Below, one piece after another: positions 1 through 9,704 of a stretch of 43,098 bases of DNA. How positions within the stretch are numbered: position 1 is the stretch's first letter; the number at the start of each line of letters is the position of its first letter. The notes below the pieces were generated by a model. That model saw only the letters and a program-made list of their open reading frames with translations. It made no database searches and was not told where the DNA came from. Source of the stretch: an uncultured Nitrospira sp. (lineage in GTDB: Bacteria > Nitrospirota > Nitrospiria > Nitrospirales > Nitrospiraceae); the NCBI GenBank assembly GCA_902500825.1, contig CABVRX010000025.1, forward strand, positions 12,662 through 55,759, given 5' to 3'. The translations under genes and the position numbers were made by a program.

Positions 1-29
1 CGGTTCATCCCCACTCGCGTGGGGAACAT
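1..29 (-). CRISPR. Type I-E CRISPR repeat, leader-proximal unit
   Basis: A 29-bp unit with the arms CCCCAC and GTGGGG around CTCG. Read on the minus strand it begins ATGTTCCCC and ends GATGAACCG, the layout of type I-E repeats. It lies directly after cas2 and an AT-rich leader, where the first repeat of a I-E array is expected. Only this unit is in the window, and no spacer can be seen. The window starts exactly at the repeat's outer base, so the array either continues outside or was lost at an assembly break. Confidence 0.88.
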
Positions 30-124
30 ACTTCTTTCATCATATTGATCTATTGAGTAAATTCTTTGTCCTTAAAACCTACCAACTATTTTAAGAATGA
101 ACACTCATCAGATGGCTACGTTTG
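30..124 (-). promoter_or_regulatory. CRISPR leader
   Basis: About 95 bp of AT-rich, non-coding sequence between the cas2 stop and the first repeat. By position this is the leader, which in type I-E systems carries the array promoter and directs spacer integration by Cas1-Cas2. I looked for an IHF-type site and saw no clean match, so the integration host factor cannot be assigned. Confidence 0.7.
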
Positions 125-1301
<1,177 letters not shown>

Positions 1302-1325
1302 ACAATGACTCCCATCCTATTCACA

Positions 1326-2000
1326 TCATACTATCGGCGCCACGGATAAGAGCCCAAGTCCCAGCGCTTTGCCATGGCCAATCCCCGCTTTCAGCACATT
1401 CAGAAATGCGGCTGCGTCGGTCACTGTCATCACGCCATCGTATAACACCGAGAAGATACGGATCTTGTTACCGTGGTGTTGCATGCCACTGAGCATCCGA
1501 TCTTGAGAGACCTGTACATCAATCCGTGCTTCTCCATTCTCCGAAAGATTGGATGCGGGAAGTTCCGGGAGTACAAATCCGTGAAGGAGTCCTTTTCGCT
1601 TCATCCACTGCTCTTGTTCGACAAGCTGAAGCAACCCTTGCCGCTTTCCATTTCTGGTGACACATGGATTGGCCCGTAACCGAAACCGAAATCGCCGACC
1701 AGCATTGAGAGCGTCGAGCTTCAGCCGGGTCTTCAGATCGATGGGAGAATCTACCTTCGCCAGCCATCCTTTCACGCCAATGCCATCCCAATCAGGGATC
1801 GTGCGGCTTTGGACGAGCACGCGCGGATATCCATCTGACCCGGTTTCCGGCTCAAGTCGCCACAGAATCTCTCCTTCAGGACATTTTTGGGTTGATAGGC
1901 TGAACGCTCGACACAAGGTCGCATGAAGCTGATAGGGATCAGCCAAATCGCGTCTGGCCTCACGGCAGCGTGGGTCAAGATGGATTCTATGGAGAAACAT
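1326..2000 (-). CDS. cas6e: crRNA endoribonuclease Cas6e (CasE/Cse3)
   Basis: Cleaves the precursor CRISPR RNA within each repeat and stays bound to the 3' hairpin in Cascade. The product is 224 aa. His26 in DPYQLHATLCRAF sits where the catalytic His of the Thermus Cse3 structure lies. The C-terminus carries the glycine-rich loop of RAMP proteins (GIGHGKALGLGLLSV, residues 206-220). The start overlaps the cas5e stop by 14 bp. The hairpin-forming repeat at the window edge is its predicted substrate. Confidence 0.93.
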   Translation of the reverse strand: MFLHRIHLDPRCREARRDLADPYQLHATLCRAFSLSTQKCPEGEILWRLEPETGSDGYPRVLVQSRTIPDWDGIGVKGWLAKVDSPIDLKTRLKLDALNAGRRFRFRLRANPCVTRNGKRQGLLQLVEQEQWMKRKGLLHGFVLPELPASNLSENGEARIDVQVSQDRMLSGMQHHGNKIRIFSVLYDGVMTVTDAAAFLNVLKAGIGHGKALGLGLLSVAPIV

Positions 2001-2682
2001 GCATCACCTCTTTCGGAAAAGGCATCCATTCTGAGCGCACAAACCGAGCGCCGAATTGCCGTTCGGCAAAAGAGGACAACGGTTGATCCATTTTGAGGAC
2101 ACCGGAGCCGTCCTCAGAATCCATGGAAATCAAGAGCTTCTCCGGAAGCACCTCCCACTTCCGTGCCGTGGTAATCCACGGCCACCGTGCCAATGCCTCG
2201 TGCAATGGCACATCCAGCACAGCGTGCTCCATCCAGATCGGCTCGGAAGGCACATAGGATTTCCGCCCCAGAGCCAGAGGCCAGACAGGATCGCGCAACG
2301 CAGCGTGAAGTCGATCTAGAAGCGCACGGTCGTTACCAGCCAAAGCAACAAGGAATGCGGCATCCGCGAGGTAAAACCGATGGGAGACGACGCCATCGTT
2401 GGACTGAGTTCCATCCGCCTTAATGATGGAGTCACTTTCAGCGCATCCCGCTGTCTGGTACTCCCGCTTAGGAATTCCAGGCCGGTCGTGACGAACCCCC
2501 ATCGACAAATGAGTGAGCGGCTGAAGATCATCCCAGTTCTCACGGTCGATCCCCAATGCAGCCCCCAGGAGACCAATGACGCCGGACTTACTTGGTTCCT
2601 TTCCGGTATCACGCTGATCAAATCGGCTGGTCGTCCCCCACGACTGCATGGGGCCGATCAATCGAAGTAACAGGGTGGACAT
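1987..2682 (-). CDS. cas5e: Cascade subunit Cas5e (CasD)
   Basis: RAMP-fold subunit that holds the 5' handle of the crRNA in Cascade. The 231-aa product starts with LLLRLIGPMQSWG and continues with SKSGVIGLLGAALG, the standard N-terminal signature of Cas5e. It lies 3 nt after cas7e and overlaps cas6e. The length is within the family range and no lesion is seen. Confidence 0.93.
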   Translation of the reverse strand: MSTLLLRLIGPMQSWGTTSRFDQRDTGKEPSKSGVIGLLGAALGIDRENWDDLQPLTHLSMGVRHDRPGIPKREYQTAGCAESDSIIKADGTQSNDGVVSHRFYLADAAFLVALAGNDRALLDRLHAALRDPVWPLALGRKSYVPSEPIWMEHAVLDVPLHEALARWPWITTARKWEVLPEKLLISMDSEDGSGVLKMDQPLSSFAERQFGARFVRSEWMPFPKEVMHVSP

Positions 2683-2685
2683 GAT

Positions 2686-3840
2686 TTACTCCTTCACGGC
2701 AGCGAGACTTTTCTCCAGCAATTCCTTCAGGCTGCTCACCGCTGTTCCGAATCCATCGAGTTTGGCCTCCGTGAGATTCACTACAAAGGTCAGCCCGTCA
2801 CCACCATACACAGCTCGTAGCTTCTTCGATTTTTCGACCAGCTTCTCTGCGGACACCTTGGTAAGTGATTCATCCTTGCGAACACGAAGGGTTGTTTCAA
2901 AGGCATTGGCAAGGTTTGACGGCGCCGCATTGCGGCGAACAGACACCGCGACAAATTCCGGTTGATTGTGTGCTGCAAAGGTGTTTTGCTTGCCGGTCGG
3001 TTCAGCAACAACAAAACCTTCCAGAAATGCCTTCAACCCTTTCTCCGCCAGCTCTGCATCACTTTGAAGATTGGCTTTTAGTTTCTCCCAATCCACCACA
3101 GCGTAGCGGTACAAACAGGCCGAGTTAAATTCCACGGTTCCCATCATGTCGGCACCAGACATATCTTCCGGCCTCAAATCATCCACCGCCGTGTAGAAAT
3201 CGAACTCCCGCTCGACCGCATGGGTCGAAATGGCGTGGGCTACTTGACAGGCGGCGTGCTGATTTTTCTCTGGCATGTCGGCCAGCATGCGCCCAAAGAG
3301 CGCCACATCCACAGCCTTGCCACCATTGAAGATAGAATCAATGCGTTCTTGAATCTCCTTCGGCGCACTGCTAGCGGCCGCCTTCTTCCCTTTCCCTTTG
3401 ACCTTTTCACCACTGTCCTTTGCTTCAGGCACGATCTGATCCCAGAACCGATGAATCGCATCGGCTAAGGCTGCTATTTCTTTCTGTCCAAGGAAGAGCA
3501 GGTATTGAGTCTTGCCTCCTTCAGCAGCTTTGAGCTTGACGTATGACAAGGCAATTTCCGCTTTAGCCAACGCTTCGTCTTTTGCGCGCTTACCAGCCAA
3601 CAAATCCGCGATGGCCTCATACACTCTCTTAGTTCGCACCGCGAGTTCATCGGAACTGAAGAACCCCTCCTCTTTCTTTTCGCCGAAATAACTGCGGACT
3701 GCCCGCTTAAGACACTGGCTGGAGACACGTGCACGACGAGTGCCGCCAAACCAGGCATCCTTGGGAGCGCCAGTGTCATCACGGTTCAGATTCGATGGAG
3801 CAAAATTTTGCAACGCGTGGATCTCAATCAAGGTCTTCAT
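2686..3840 (-). CDS. cas7e: Cascade backbone subunit Cas7e (CasC/Cse4)
   Basis: Forms the repeated backbone that coats the crRNA spacer. The product is 384 aa. The N-terminal run LIEIHALQNFAPSNLNRDDTG and the following RRARVSSQCLKRAVR are hallmarks of Cas7e. An Ala/Lys/Gly-rich linker (about residues 143-158) in the middle looks like a surface insertion. It overlaps cse2 by 4 bp (ATGA) and precedes cas5e by 3 nt. Confidence 0.94.
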   Translation of the reverse strand: MKTLIEIHALQNFAPSNLNRDDTGAPKDAWFGGTRRARVSSQCLKRAVRSYFGEKKEEGFFSSDELAVRTKRVYEAIADLLAGKRAKDEALAKAEIALSYVKLKAAEGGKTQYLLFLGQKEIAALADAIHRFWDQIVPEAKDSGEKVKGKGKKAAASSAPKEIQERIDSIFNGGKAVDVALFGRMLADMPEKNQHAACQVAHAISTHAVEREFDFYTAVDDLRPEDMSGADMMGTVEFNSACLYRYAVVDWEKLKANLQSDAELAEKGLKAFLEGFVVAEPTGKQNTFAAHNQPEFVAVSVRRNAAPSNLANAFETTLRVRKDESLTKVSAEKLVEKSKKLRAVYGGDGLTFVVNLTEAKLDGFGTAVSSLKELLEKSLAAVKE

Positions 3841-4355
3841 GCGGTTTTCTCCTCCTGGGAAATGGATTCTGTTTCCATATCATCTGAGATGTTTCTGTAG
3901 AAATCTTGCGCCCACCCGTTCTGAGTGCGCTTCCGATCGTCGTTCCAATACAGAAGACCTGTTAGGAGCGCATCAAAATCTATGGGTTGCTCTTTGAGCA
4001 GGGCAACCATCTGACGCAGATGGTGAGGCAGCTGATCGCTGTCGGAATCAAGCAGTGTGATGAATCGACGTTCGGTACTGGTGGAGCCACTTGCCACCTG
4101 ATAAACTGCACATGCTTTTCCGATAGTTATCAGGCCACCGAGACGTTCCTCCCGCCAGTGAGCGGCCCAAAGACCTGCGACCAGGTAGTGCATCTCCCTC
4201 CGCCATGAATCACTCTCATCCTTCACAAACGGTTCAACATAGGGGTAGGCAGGCACAAAGGCCCCAGGATCAAACGCTAAGCTACGCCGTAACACCGCAC
4301 GCACCTTGGTATCTTTCTGATTAAGGCGTTCCAGCCATTCAATAAACCTCCTCAT
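3837..4355 (-). CDS. cse2: Cascade small subunit Cse2 (CasB)
   Basis: Helical small subunit, present twice in Cascade, that stabilises the crRNA and displaced DNA strand. The start chosen is the ATG at 4353-4355, which gives a 172-aa protein beginning MRRFIEWLERLNQKD and overlaps the cse1 stop as ATGA. The frame is open further upstream, but that part is inside cse1 and has no family character. The basic residues and the LRRSLAFDPG segment match the Cse2 family. Confidence 0.92.
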   Translation of the reverse strand: MRRFIEWLERLNQKDTKVRAVLRRSLAFDPGAFVPAYPYVEPFVKDESDSWRREMHYLVAGLWAAHWREERLGGLITIGKACAVYQVASGSTSTERRFITLLDSDSDQLPHHLRQMVALLKEQPIDFDALLTGLLYWNDDRKRTQNGWAQDFYRNISDDMETESISQEEKTA

Positions 4356-5941
4356 GCTCCCTCCATCGCCGGTGTAAGTTTGAGGATTTCCTCGTCGAGT
4401 TCTTTCAGCTTTGCCAATATAGGTCCTTCGGCTTTTACCAGCGCTCTGATGGCCCAGGCATCCCCCATGGAAACCGAGATGCGATACTGTTCCCATGCCC
4501 TGTTCAAGATGTCTCGCACCGACTGAAGCCACTGACCACGTATGCTTTCGAAGTCACGGTCAAGAGTGTATTCGCCAAGAATTTCGTGAAAGCAAGCTTC
4601 AAGGACTGACCAATAATTGGCTACTAACACTGGGACAGCTTCGAAAGAGCTTTTCCCTATAAATTTACTAACATCTCCCGGTATCCACCGTCCGGCATTC
4701 CATTTGTCTTGCTGAAGATTCCGTTCTCCCTTGGCAATTATGAACCTAGCAGCGACTTTCATAGCTTTCTCAAGCGCCCACTCAGCTTGTTCTGCTTCGG
4801 CAAGGAGCTGTCTGATTTCTGTCCGGATGAAGCGATCCCCTGCCAGCGCTTCAGGTAAAGCAAAGCGCTCCATTCGCCAGTATTCAATCTTGGCTTGATC
4901 GTTGGCTTGCCCGAGCACCATCACTGATCGCGGGAATCGGTCCCGGTTCGACTTCGTCAACGCCGTCGCATGCTCAATGACTTTGGGCGCAAGATTTCCA
5001 TTGTCGGGCAGCAGGGAATCAAAGTCTCGCCAAAGACCGCGCTCTCGGAATCGGACATACTGCTTTCCCTTCTTCTCACTGATCTTATAGCCCAACATTG
5101 GGTCTGCATGACTTTCTGATGAACAGCCAACCCCAGATGCAAAGGCGATTTCGCCGACTGTTTCGCCATTGCCCTGCAAATGCAGCTTGATTGATCTCGT
5201 TCTCCATGAATACAAGTCCGCCCACCCTAAGGCGGCCCTTTCCGTCCCCTTCTGAAGAGTTGCGACCTTTTCTGGAGTTCTTTCCCATATTGGAATGTCA
5301 TTCTTAAGCACCTCGCGGTTTTGAGGCACGAGCGCGAACGCAAGCGTATCCTGCAAATTTCGACCCAGTGGGAGCACCATCACTGCTGTGGCCGACGGAC
5401 TGCTCTTGGTGTACTGGAAATCACTTCTGCCTCCTCCGAGCGCAAACGTTTGGCAAGCAAGAATCCAACAGGCAACCCTGCTAGAAGGAACTGATCCTGA
5501 TTTCGTCACATCGAGGTGGTCAAAGAGGACCTTGGCGTTATCCGCATTATGTTCTGCCGCAAGTACCGACCATGACCGCCACTGCTTCGCACCGTTTTTC
5601 TCTTTCGGCTCATAATCAGGCACTTGATAGAAAGGAAACTTCTCGTGAAACAACCAGAACCGATCTCTCCACTTTTCGAGATAGGTTCTGATATTTTCAC
5701 TAGGCAGCCCATCTCTGAACAATTTCTTGGCTTGGTCGATGTCAGTCGGCCCCTCCAGAGCGCGGTACAGGACGGCGAGTAAGAACCTGTGCAAGGAAGC
5801 CACGACCAATGGCGACGGGTCTACGATTACCGCGATCTCCTTGGCCCGGAGCAGAGCGTCTTGGATACCCAGTTCTCCATGGCTTCCATCAAGAAATCGA
5901 ACCGGAATCCACTTCTCGTCAATCAGATTAAATCGGCTCAT
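4352..5941 (-). CDS. cse1: Cascade large subunit Cse1 (CasA)
   Basis: Large subunit that recognises the PAM and recruits Cas3. The product is 529 aa and starts MSRFNLIDEKWIPV, the classic Cse1 opening. The ARxILACQTFALGGG-type segment around residue 165 and a C-terminal helical bundle are also typical. It overlaps cas3 and cse2 by 4 bp each (ATGA). The length is typical and no frameshift is seen. Confidence 0.93.
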   Translation of the reverse strand: MSRFNLIDEKWIPVRFLDGSHGELGIQDALLRAKEIAVIVDPSPLVVASLHRFLLAVLYRALEGPTDIDQAKKLFRDGLPSENIRTYLEKWRDRFWLFHEKFPFYQVPDYEPKEKNGAKQWRSWSVLAAEHNADNAKVLFDHLDVTKSGSVPSSRVACWILACQTFALGGGRSDFQYTKSSPSATAVMVLPLGRNLQDTLAFALVPQNREVLKNDIPIWERTPEKVATLQKGTERAALGWADLYSWRTRSIKLHLQGNGETVGEIAFASGVGCSSESHADPMLGYKISEKKGKQYVRFRERGLWRDFDSLLPDNGNLAPKVIEHATALTKSNRDRFPRSVMVLGQANDQAKIEYWRMERFALPEALAGDRFIRTEIRQLLAEAEQAEWALEKAMKVAARFIIAKGERNLQQDKWNAGRWIPGDVSKFIGKSSFEAVPVLVANYWSVLEACFHEILGEYTLDRDFESIRGQWLQSVRDILNRAWEQYRISVSMGDAWAIRALVKAEGPILAKLKELDEEILKLTPAMEGA

Positions 5942-8583
5942 TCGCTCTCCTTTGCCTCATACACCAACCCCAGATCCTCATCAAGGCGCACTGTGGTGTC
6001 TTCGACCCAGCGCCCATCCGCATCCAGTCGCAGTGGGAAACAGTTGCGCAGGAGCGACGACTCTTTCCAACCTTCTGGCACTCCCAGTTCCTTCAGCTTC
6101 TTCACCACACTAGGACGAGAAAGGCTCACGCCTCGAACAAACCACGCTTTCGATAGAGGGAAGTCTGGAGTTTTCTTTGAATTAAATCTGTCTTCGACCC
6201 ATAAGGGTATCGTGACGACTGACTCTTCACCAAGTCTGGTCAGCGCTCTCATGGTTCGATGAACGTACGGATCGTCTTCGTCGTAGAGTGCTGATTTTGT
6301 TTCTTTCCAAGATGCGTCGTCAGGTAATCCGATAATGGATTGATTTGCCAGCTGACGTTGGGAAAAGACTTTCCCCTCCGCAAGCACTGCTTTATCCATT
6401 CGTTCTTCCAAGCACTTGGGAACAACCACTTCCTCCTCATAGACTTGCCGCACCAAGGCGTCGATCTCATCTGGAAGCATCAAGATCTGTCTCCGTCCTT
6501 CTCGAAGCAGAATCCAGGTTCGCAGCAAAATGTCCTCACGATAGACCGCACCCCACCAGAGCGGCTTCCCAAACGAGTGAGGCATATCGTCGGTGAGTCC
6601 GGCAACCAGAAGCAGCGGTTCAGAAATGGGCCTAGCCGCTCGTGCGTGTCTCCACAAACGCCCCGCACGTTGAAGGATGAGGTCGATGGGCGCAAGGTCG
6701 GTCGCAATCACATCGAAGTCCAAATCAAGGCTCTGTTCTGCTACTTGAGTGGCGATAAGAATTTTCCGTCCGATCCGGGTGTTCTCCTTCCCGAAAGCCT
6801 CCAATGCCTGCTCCTCCCGTTTTTGTCGTCTGTCTGCTGGAAAACGAGCGTGAAAAAGAAACACTTCCGTTCCATCAGCTAGGCGTTTGCCGACACGTTG
6901 GCCATCGCGCCCCAGAGGCTCGCCGTCAGAAAACAGCCGGTATAAGTCCTGAGCCCGCTGCACCGTATTAAGCAACGCCAAGCCCATTCCCCCCTGAGCG
7001 AGACGTGCATCTAGGGCAGCATGCATCTCGGATAAGGTTGGGGTAAGGGCTTGCAATCGCACAGTCTGACGACGCGCCGGATCAGCCTGAAAATGTATCT
7101 GGTGTACTTTCTGTCCGTGTTGGAAGACAGACAATCGCGGGTATTCCGTCTCTTGCTCGGGCAATGTATTGGTTACGACCGTGGCCAACTTCCGACGAAT
7201 CGATGGAGGCAGCGTTGCCGAGAGAAGAACTACTGATGATCCAAGTGCCAGGAGCCAGCGGAGCAAGTGGATGAGAAGGGTGCCTGTATAGGCGTCATAG
7301 GCATGGATTTCATCGAAGACAACCACCCGATTCGCGAGCCCCCAGAGGCGGACGAAGTTGTGTCGCACCGGCAGAATGGGCAGCAGCGCCTGATCCACCG
7401 TTCCCACGCCGTATTCAGAAAGCAACGCCCGCTTCTTATTGGTGAACCATTCGGCGGCGCGAACTGCGCCGCCAGTTTTGGGATCGTGTATCCCTGAGAG
7501 TTTCAGACTCTGAAACGTCTCGTTCAGCAACGCACCGCCATGGACCAGTTGGAGGTCGAGCGGATAATCCGATCCTTGGGAACCCAAGAAATTGAGCATG
7601 CGCTCGAACATGGCATTCCCCGTGGCCTTGGTAGGCAAGGCAACATACAGGCCTCGGTGATCGAAACGACGCTGCAACTCCAGATGAGCGAAGAAGGCCG
7701 CTTCAGTCTTACCCTCACCCATCGGGGCTTCCAGCAACAGAATGGCTGGCTTCTTTAAGTCGGCCAACGCATCTGCCACCGCTTGCTGTAACGGTCGAGG
7801 CGCGAATCCAAAAACTTCCTTGAACGATTGTGAATTCTTGCTGAGGGGTGTCCTGTGCTGCCAACCAAGCCTGTCCAAGGCGTGGCTGGCCTTTATCTGG
7901 CTCTGTCGAAACCAACCTTGAAGCTCGTCGCAATCGGCGGGAGTTCCAAAGGGAAACCATTCCTCATTCGAGCCGATCCAATCCGCGAAACTCGTCAGAC
8001 CCGATAGCAACATGAAATCGGGGCCCGAAAGCGTCTCCTTTGTGGGAGTTATGGCTGGGCTGAGAACCTCTACCAGAGCTTCCACAAGACCGCAACGCGC
8101 TTCAGCCCATTCATCTTTCCCCAACGCGCGCCTATTGCCCATGTGGTCATCAAGGGTTTTAGGAGATGCCCTCTCTCCATGGTGGCACCCCACCGCATCG
8201 GCCACTAGCTCTGCCAATTCCTCTGGCCATCCCTGTTCCTGTAGCCATGCTGACAATGCGATCTGGCTGACAAAAGCATGATTGATGTCAGTGTTTGGAC
8301 TTCTTCCTGCATCCAAATTGGATAAATTTTTCCACTTGCATTGGAACCCCGGACAAGCTTTCCCCAAGTCATGGCAGGCGATCAAAAACAATAGCCATGG
8401 TCTGGCTTGCGCCCACTCCACCCCCAAGACTGCTGCCATTCTTGTGCGGGTCGATTCAGGTTCTCGATCTAGAATAGCCTCTGCACTCGCAGCCACATCC
8501 AACATATGAAGCATCAGCGGATGCCATCGGCCATCATTATTACGAGAAGTTTTCGCCCAAAGATGGACTAACGTTTGGTTCAT
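5938..8583 (-). CDS. cas3: CRISPR-associated helicase-nuclease Cas3 (type I-E)
   Basis: Effector that unwinds and degrades target DNA after Cascade binding. The product is 881 aa. The N-terminal HD nuclease domain shows His21, His71-Asp72 (ACHDLGK), His134-His135 (GCHHGE) and Asp201 (FADWIGS). The superfamily 2 helicase part has Walker A APMGEGKT (286-293), DEIH (424-427), SATLP (455-459) and the motif VI region LILQRAGRLWRH. All catalytic motifs are intact. It is the first gene of the cas operon and overlaps cse1 by 4 bp. A 37-codon ORF ends 3 nt before its ATG. Confidence 0.95.
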   Translation of the reverse strand: MNQTLVHLWAKTSRNNDGRWHPLMLHMLDVAASAEAILDREPESTRTRMAAVLGVEWAQARPWLLFLIACHDLGKACPGFQCKWKNLSNLDAGRSPNTDINHAFVSQIALSAWLQEQGWPEELAELVADAVGCHHGERASPKTLDDHMGNRRALGKDEWAEARCGLVEALVEVLSPAITPTKETLSGPDFMLLSGLTSFADWIGSNEEWFPFGTPADCDELQGWFRQSQIKASHALDRLGWQHRTPLSKNSQSFKEVFGFAPRPLQQAVADALADLKKPAILLLEAPMGEGKTEAAFFAHLELQRRFDHRGLYVALPTKATGNAMFERMLNFLGSQGSDYPLDLQLVHGGALLNETFQSLKLSGIHDPKTGGAVRAAEWFTNKKRALLSEYGVGTVDQALLPILPVRHNFVRLWGLANRVVVFDEIHAYDAYTGTLLIHLLRWLLALGSSVVLLSATLPPSIRRKLATVVTNTLPEQETEYPRLSVFQHGQKVHQIHFQADPARRQTVRLQALTPTLSEMHAALDARLAQGGMGLALLNTVQRAQDLYRLFSDGEPLGRDGQRVGKRLADGTEVFLFHARFPADRRQKREEQALEAFGKENTRIGRKILIATQVAEQSLDLDFDVIATDLAPIDLILQRAGRLWRHARAARPISEPLLLVAGLTDDMPHSFGKPLWWGAVYREDILLRTWILLREGRRQILMLPDEIDALVRQVYEEEVVVPKCLEERMDKAVLAEGKVFSQRQLANQSIIGLPDDASWKETKSALYDEDDPYVHRTMRALTRLGEESVVTIPLWVEDRFNSKKTPDFPLSKAWFVRGVSLSRPSVVKKLKELGVPEGWKESSLLRNCFPLRLDADGRWVEDTTVRLDEDLGLVYEAKESE

Positions 8584-8586
8584 CGC

Positions 8587-8700
8587 TTATTCAAAAGATC
8601 CTGAATTTTGGCTATCCACCGCGCGCAAATGGTCTTCAAGATGATGGATCGCAAACGACCCGTCTTCGTTCCGTCGCACATGGGCAAGATAGTCTGTCAT
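8587..8700 (-). pseudogene. Short ORF resembling the N-terminus of another Cas3
   Basis: A 37-codon ORF starting at the ATG 8698-8700 and stopping 3 nt before cas3. It reads YLAHVRRNEDGS, then HHLEDHLRAV, then diverges. Many Cas3 proteins, notably of subtype I-C, begin with a Y-x-AH-x-R segment followed some 15 residues later by an EHL-x-x-V helix that carries early HD-domain residues. The I-E Cas3 next door starts differently (LWAKTSRN). I infer a truncated relic of a second cas3, or a small coupled leader peptide. The match is short, so this is tentative. Confidence 0.4.
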
Positions 8701-8962
8701 TTCCAGACCACGAAGTAGGATTGGGAATCCAAGGAGGATTCACGTGGGCGTACGGGACCGATAATACAACCGCTCCTTCGTACCTGAAAGAGGAATGACG
8801 GTATTTGCTCGCTGAAAGAATGCAGAATGGATTTCTTCTTGATTCGACCCGGCATCCTGGAAACATAGGGCACCCCGTCGAAAGCGACTCCAAAGTGCCA
8901 TGCCTTGACAGCTGCATTGCTTGATTCCTCCCATCCAACGGCGCGTCGGAGCTGGCTCCGTG
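8701..8962. other. Intergenic region upstream of the cas operon, no gene recognised
   Basis: About 260 bp between the small Cas3-like ORF and the toxin-antitoxin promoter. Open frames exist on the minus strand, but none has a family signature or a convincing ribosome-binding site. It must hold the promoter for the leftward cas operon. I could not single out a convincing -35/-10 pair. Confidence 0.4.
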
Positions 8963-8991
8963 TTGACAGGCATTGTACATGGTTGTACATT
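8963..8991 (+). promoter_or_regulatory. Promoter and TGTACA operator of the toxin-antitoxin pair
   Basis: A perfect -35 (TTGACA, 8963-8968) is followed after 17 bp by a TACATT -10 (8986-8991). Two direct copies of TTGTACAT (8973-8980 and 8983-8990), each containing the palindrome TGTACA, lie 10 bp apart and cover the spacer and -10. Operators of YefM-YoeB systems use TGTACA cores, and the downstream antitoxin is of the Phd/YefM type, so autorepression is likely. Confidence 0.7.
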
Positions 8992-9017
8992 CCCAACATA
9001 TTCAATCTGAGGTCGTC

Positions 9018-9284
9018 GTGAAACTTTCGATCAGTGAAGCGCGCAAGCGGTTGCCGGCGCTGGTCCGCCAGGTCAGGCGAGACGCAGGCGCGACTGTGGA
9101 GATTACGGTTCACAACGAGGTTGTCGCCGAACTCCGCGCCGTGCAGCCAGAACCTGAGCCGGGAGCGGCTGCGAAGACGCTACTCCGACTGATGAAGCAA
9201 TTGCCGAAACCGCACGGCCGGAAGCGCTCGGTTTCTTCCCGCGTGAAAGCTCATCTGTACGGTCCACGTGGCGCAATCCGCTGA
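9018..9284 (+). CDS. Phd/YefM-type antitoxin
   Basis: DNA-binding antitoxin, 88 aa from the GTG at 9018, which has GAGG five bases upstream. A TTG start 45 bp earlier would run into the promoter and operator and is less likely. The N-terminus VKLSISEARKRLPALVRQV matches the Phd/YefM fold (strand, then SEAR helix), followed by EITVHNEVVAEL. The C-terminal half is basic and probably folds on the toxin. The stop overlaps the toxin start as TGATG. Its partner is a PIN protein, a common Phd-VapC pairing. Confidence 0.8.
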   Translation: MKLSISEARKRLPALVRQVRRDAGATVEITVHNEVVAELRAVQPEPEPGAAAKTLLRLMKQLPKPHGRKRSVSSRVKAHLYGPRGAIR

Positions 9285-9700
9285 TGGCCCTTCCCCCGCT
9301 GGTCTTCTGCGACACCTCATTCTTCTATGCCTGCCTTGATTCCAGGGATCGCAACCATGTGCGAGCGCATGCTCTCGCTAAGGAGGCCGCATCTGTCGGC
9401 ACGACGTTTTATACGACGTGGGACATCATCAGCGAAACGGTGACGCTGCTTCGGTACCGGCGCAATTATCAGGCTGCTCTCGCCTTTCTTACCGATGTAA
9501 AACCTGCGCTTCACATCGTCGCCTACGGTGAGCGCGTGCGGGAGGAAGCGGAACAGATTTTTCGATCGTACGCTCGCGATCATCGCCTGTCCTTCTGCGA
9601 TGCCCTCTCGTTCGTCGTGGTCACCACGCTGCTCGATCATTCGCCGTGCCTGTCCTTCGATGAAGACTTCAGACACCTCGGCCTAACGGTCCTCCCGTAA
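9284..9700 (+). CDS. PIN-domain toxin (VapC family)
   Basis: Predicted Mg-dependent endoribonuclease, 138 aa, a complete PIN domain. The acidic residues expected of the active site are present: Asp10 in VFCDTSFFYA, Glu51 in DIISETVTL, Asp106 in SFCDALSFVV and Asp126/Asp128 in FDEDF. The start overlaps the antitoxin stop by one base. Targets of VapC toxins are usually tRNA or rRNA, but the target here cannot be read from sequence. The pair sits next to the cas operon promoter, divergently transcribed. Confidence 0.85.
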   Translation: MALPPLVFCDTSFFYACLDSRDRNHVRAHALAKEAASVGTTFYTTWDIISETVTLLRYRRNYQAALAFLTDVKPALHIVAYGERVREEAEQIFRSYARDHRLSFCDALSFVVVTTLLDHSPCLSFDEDFRHLGLTVLP

Positions 9701-9704
9701 ACGT

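Noticed and set aside
30..124. IHF site in the CRISPR leader
   Set aside because: I found only a partial match (ATCAA) without the conserved TTR part at the right distance.
8701..9017. Minus-strand ORFs of 77 to 138 codons between cas3 and the toxin-antitoxin pair
   Set aside because: They overlap the toxin-antitoxin promoter or gene, have unusual composition and no recognisable domain.
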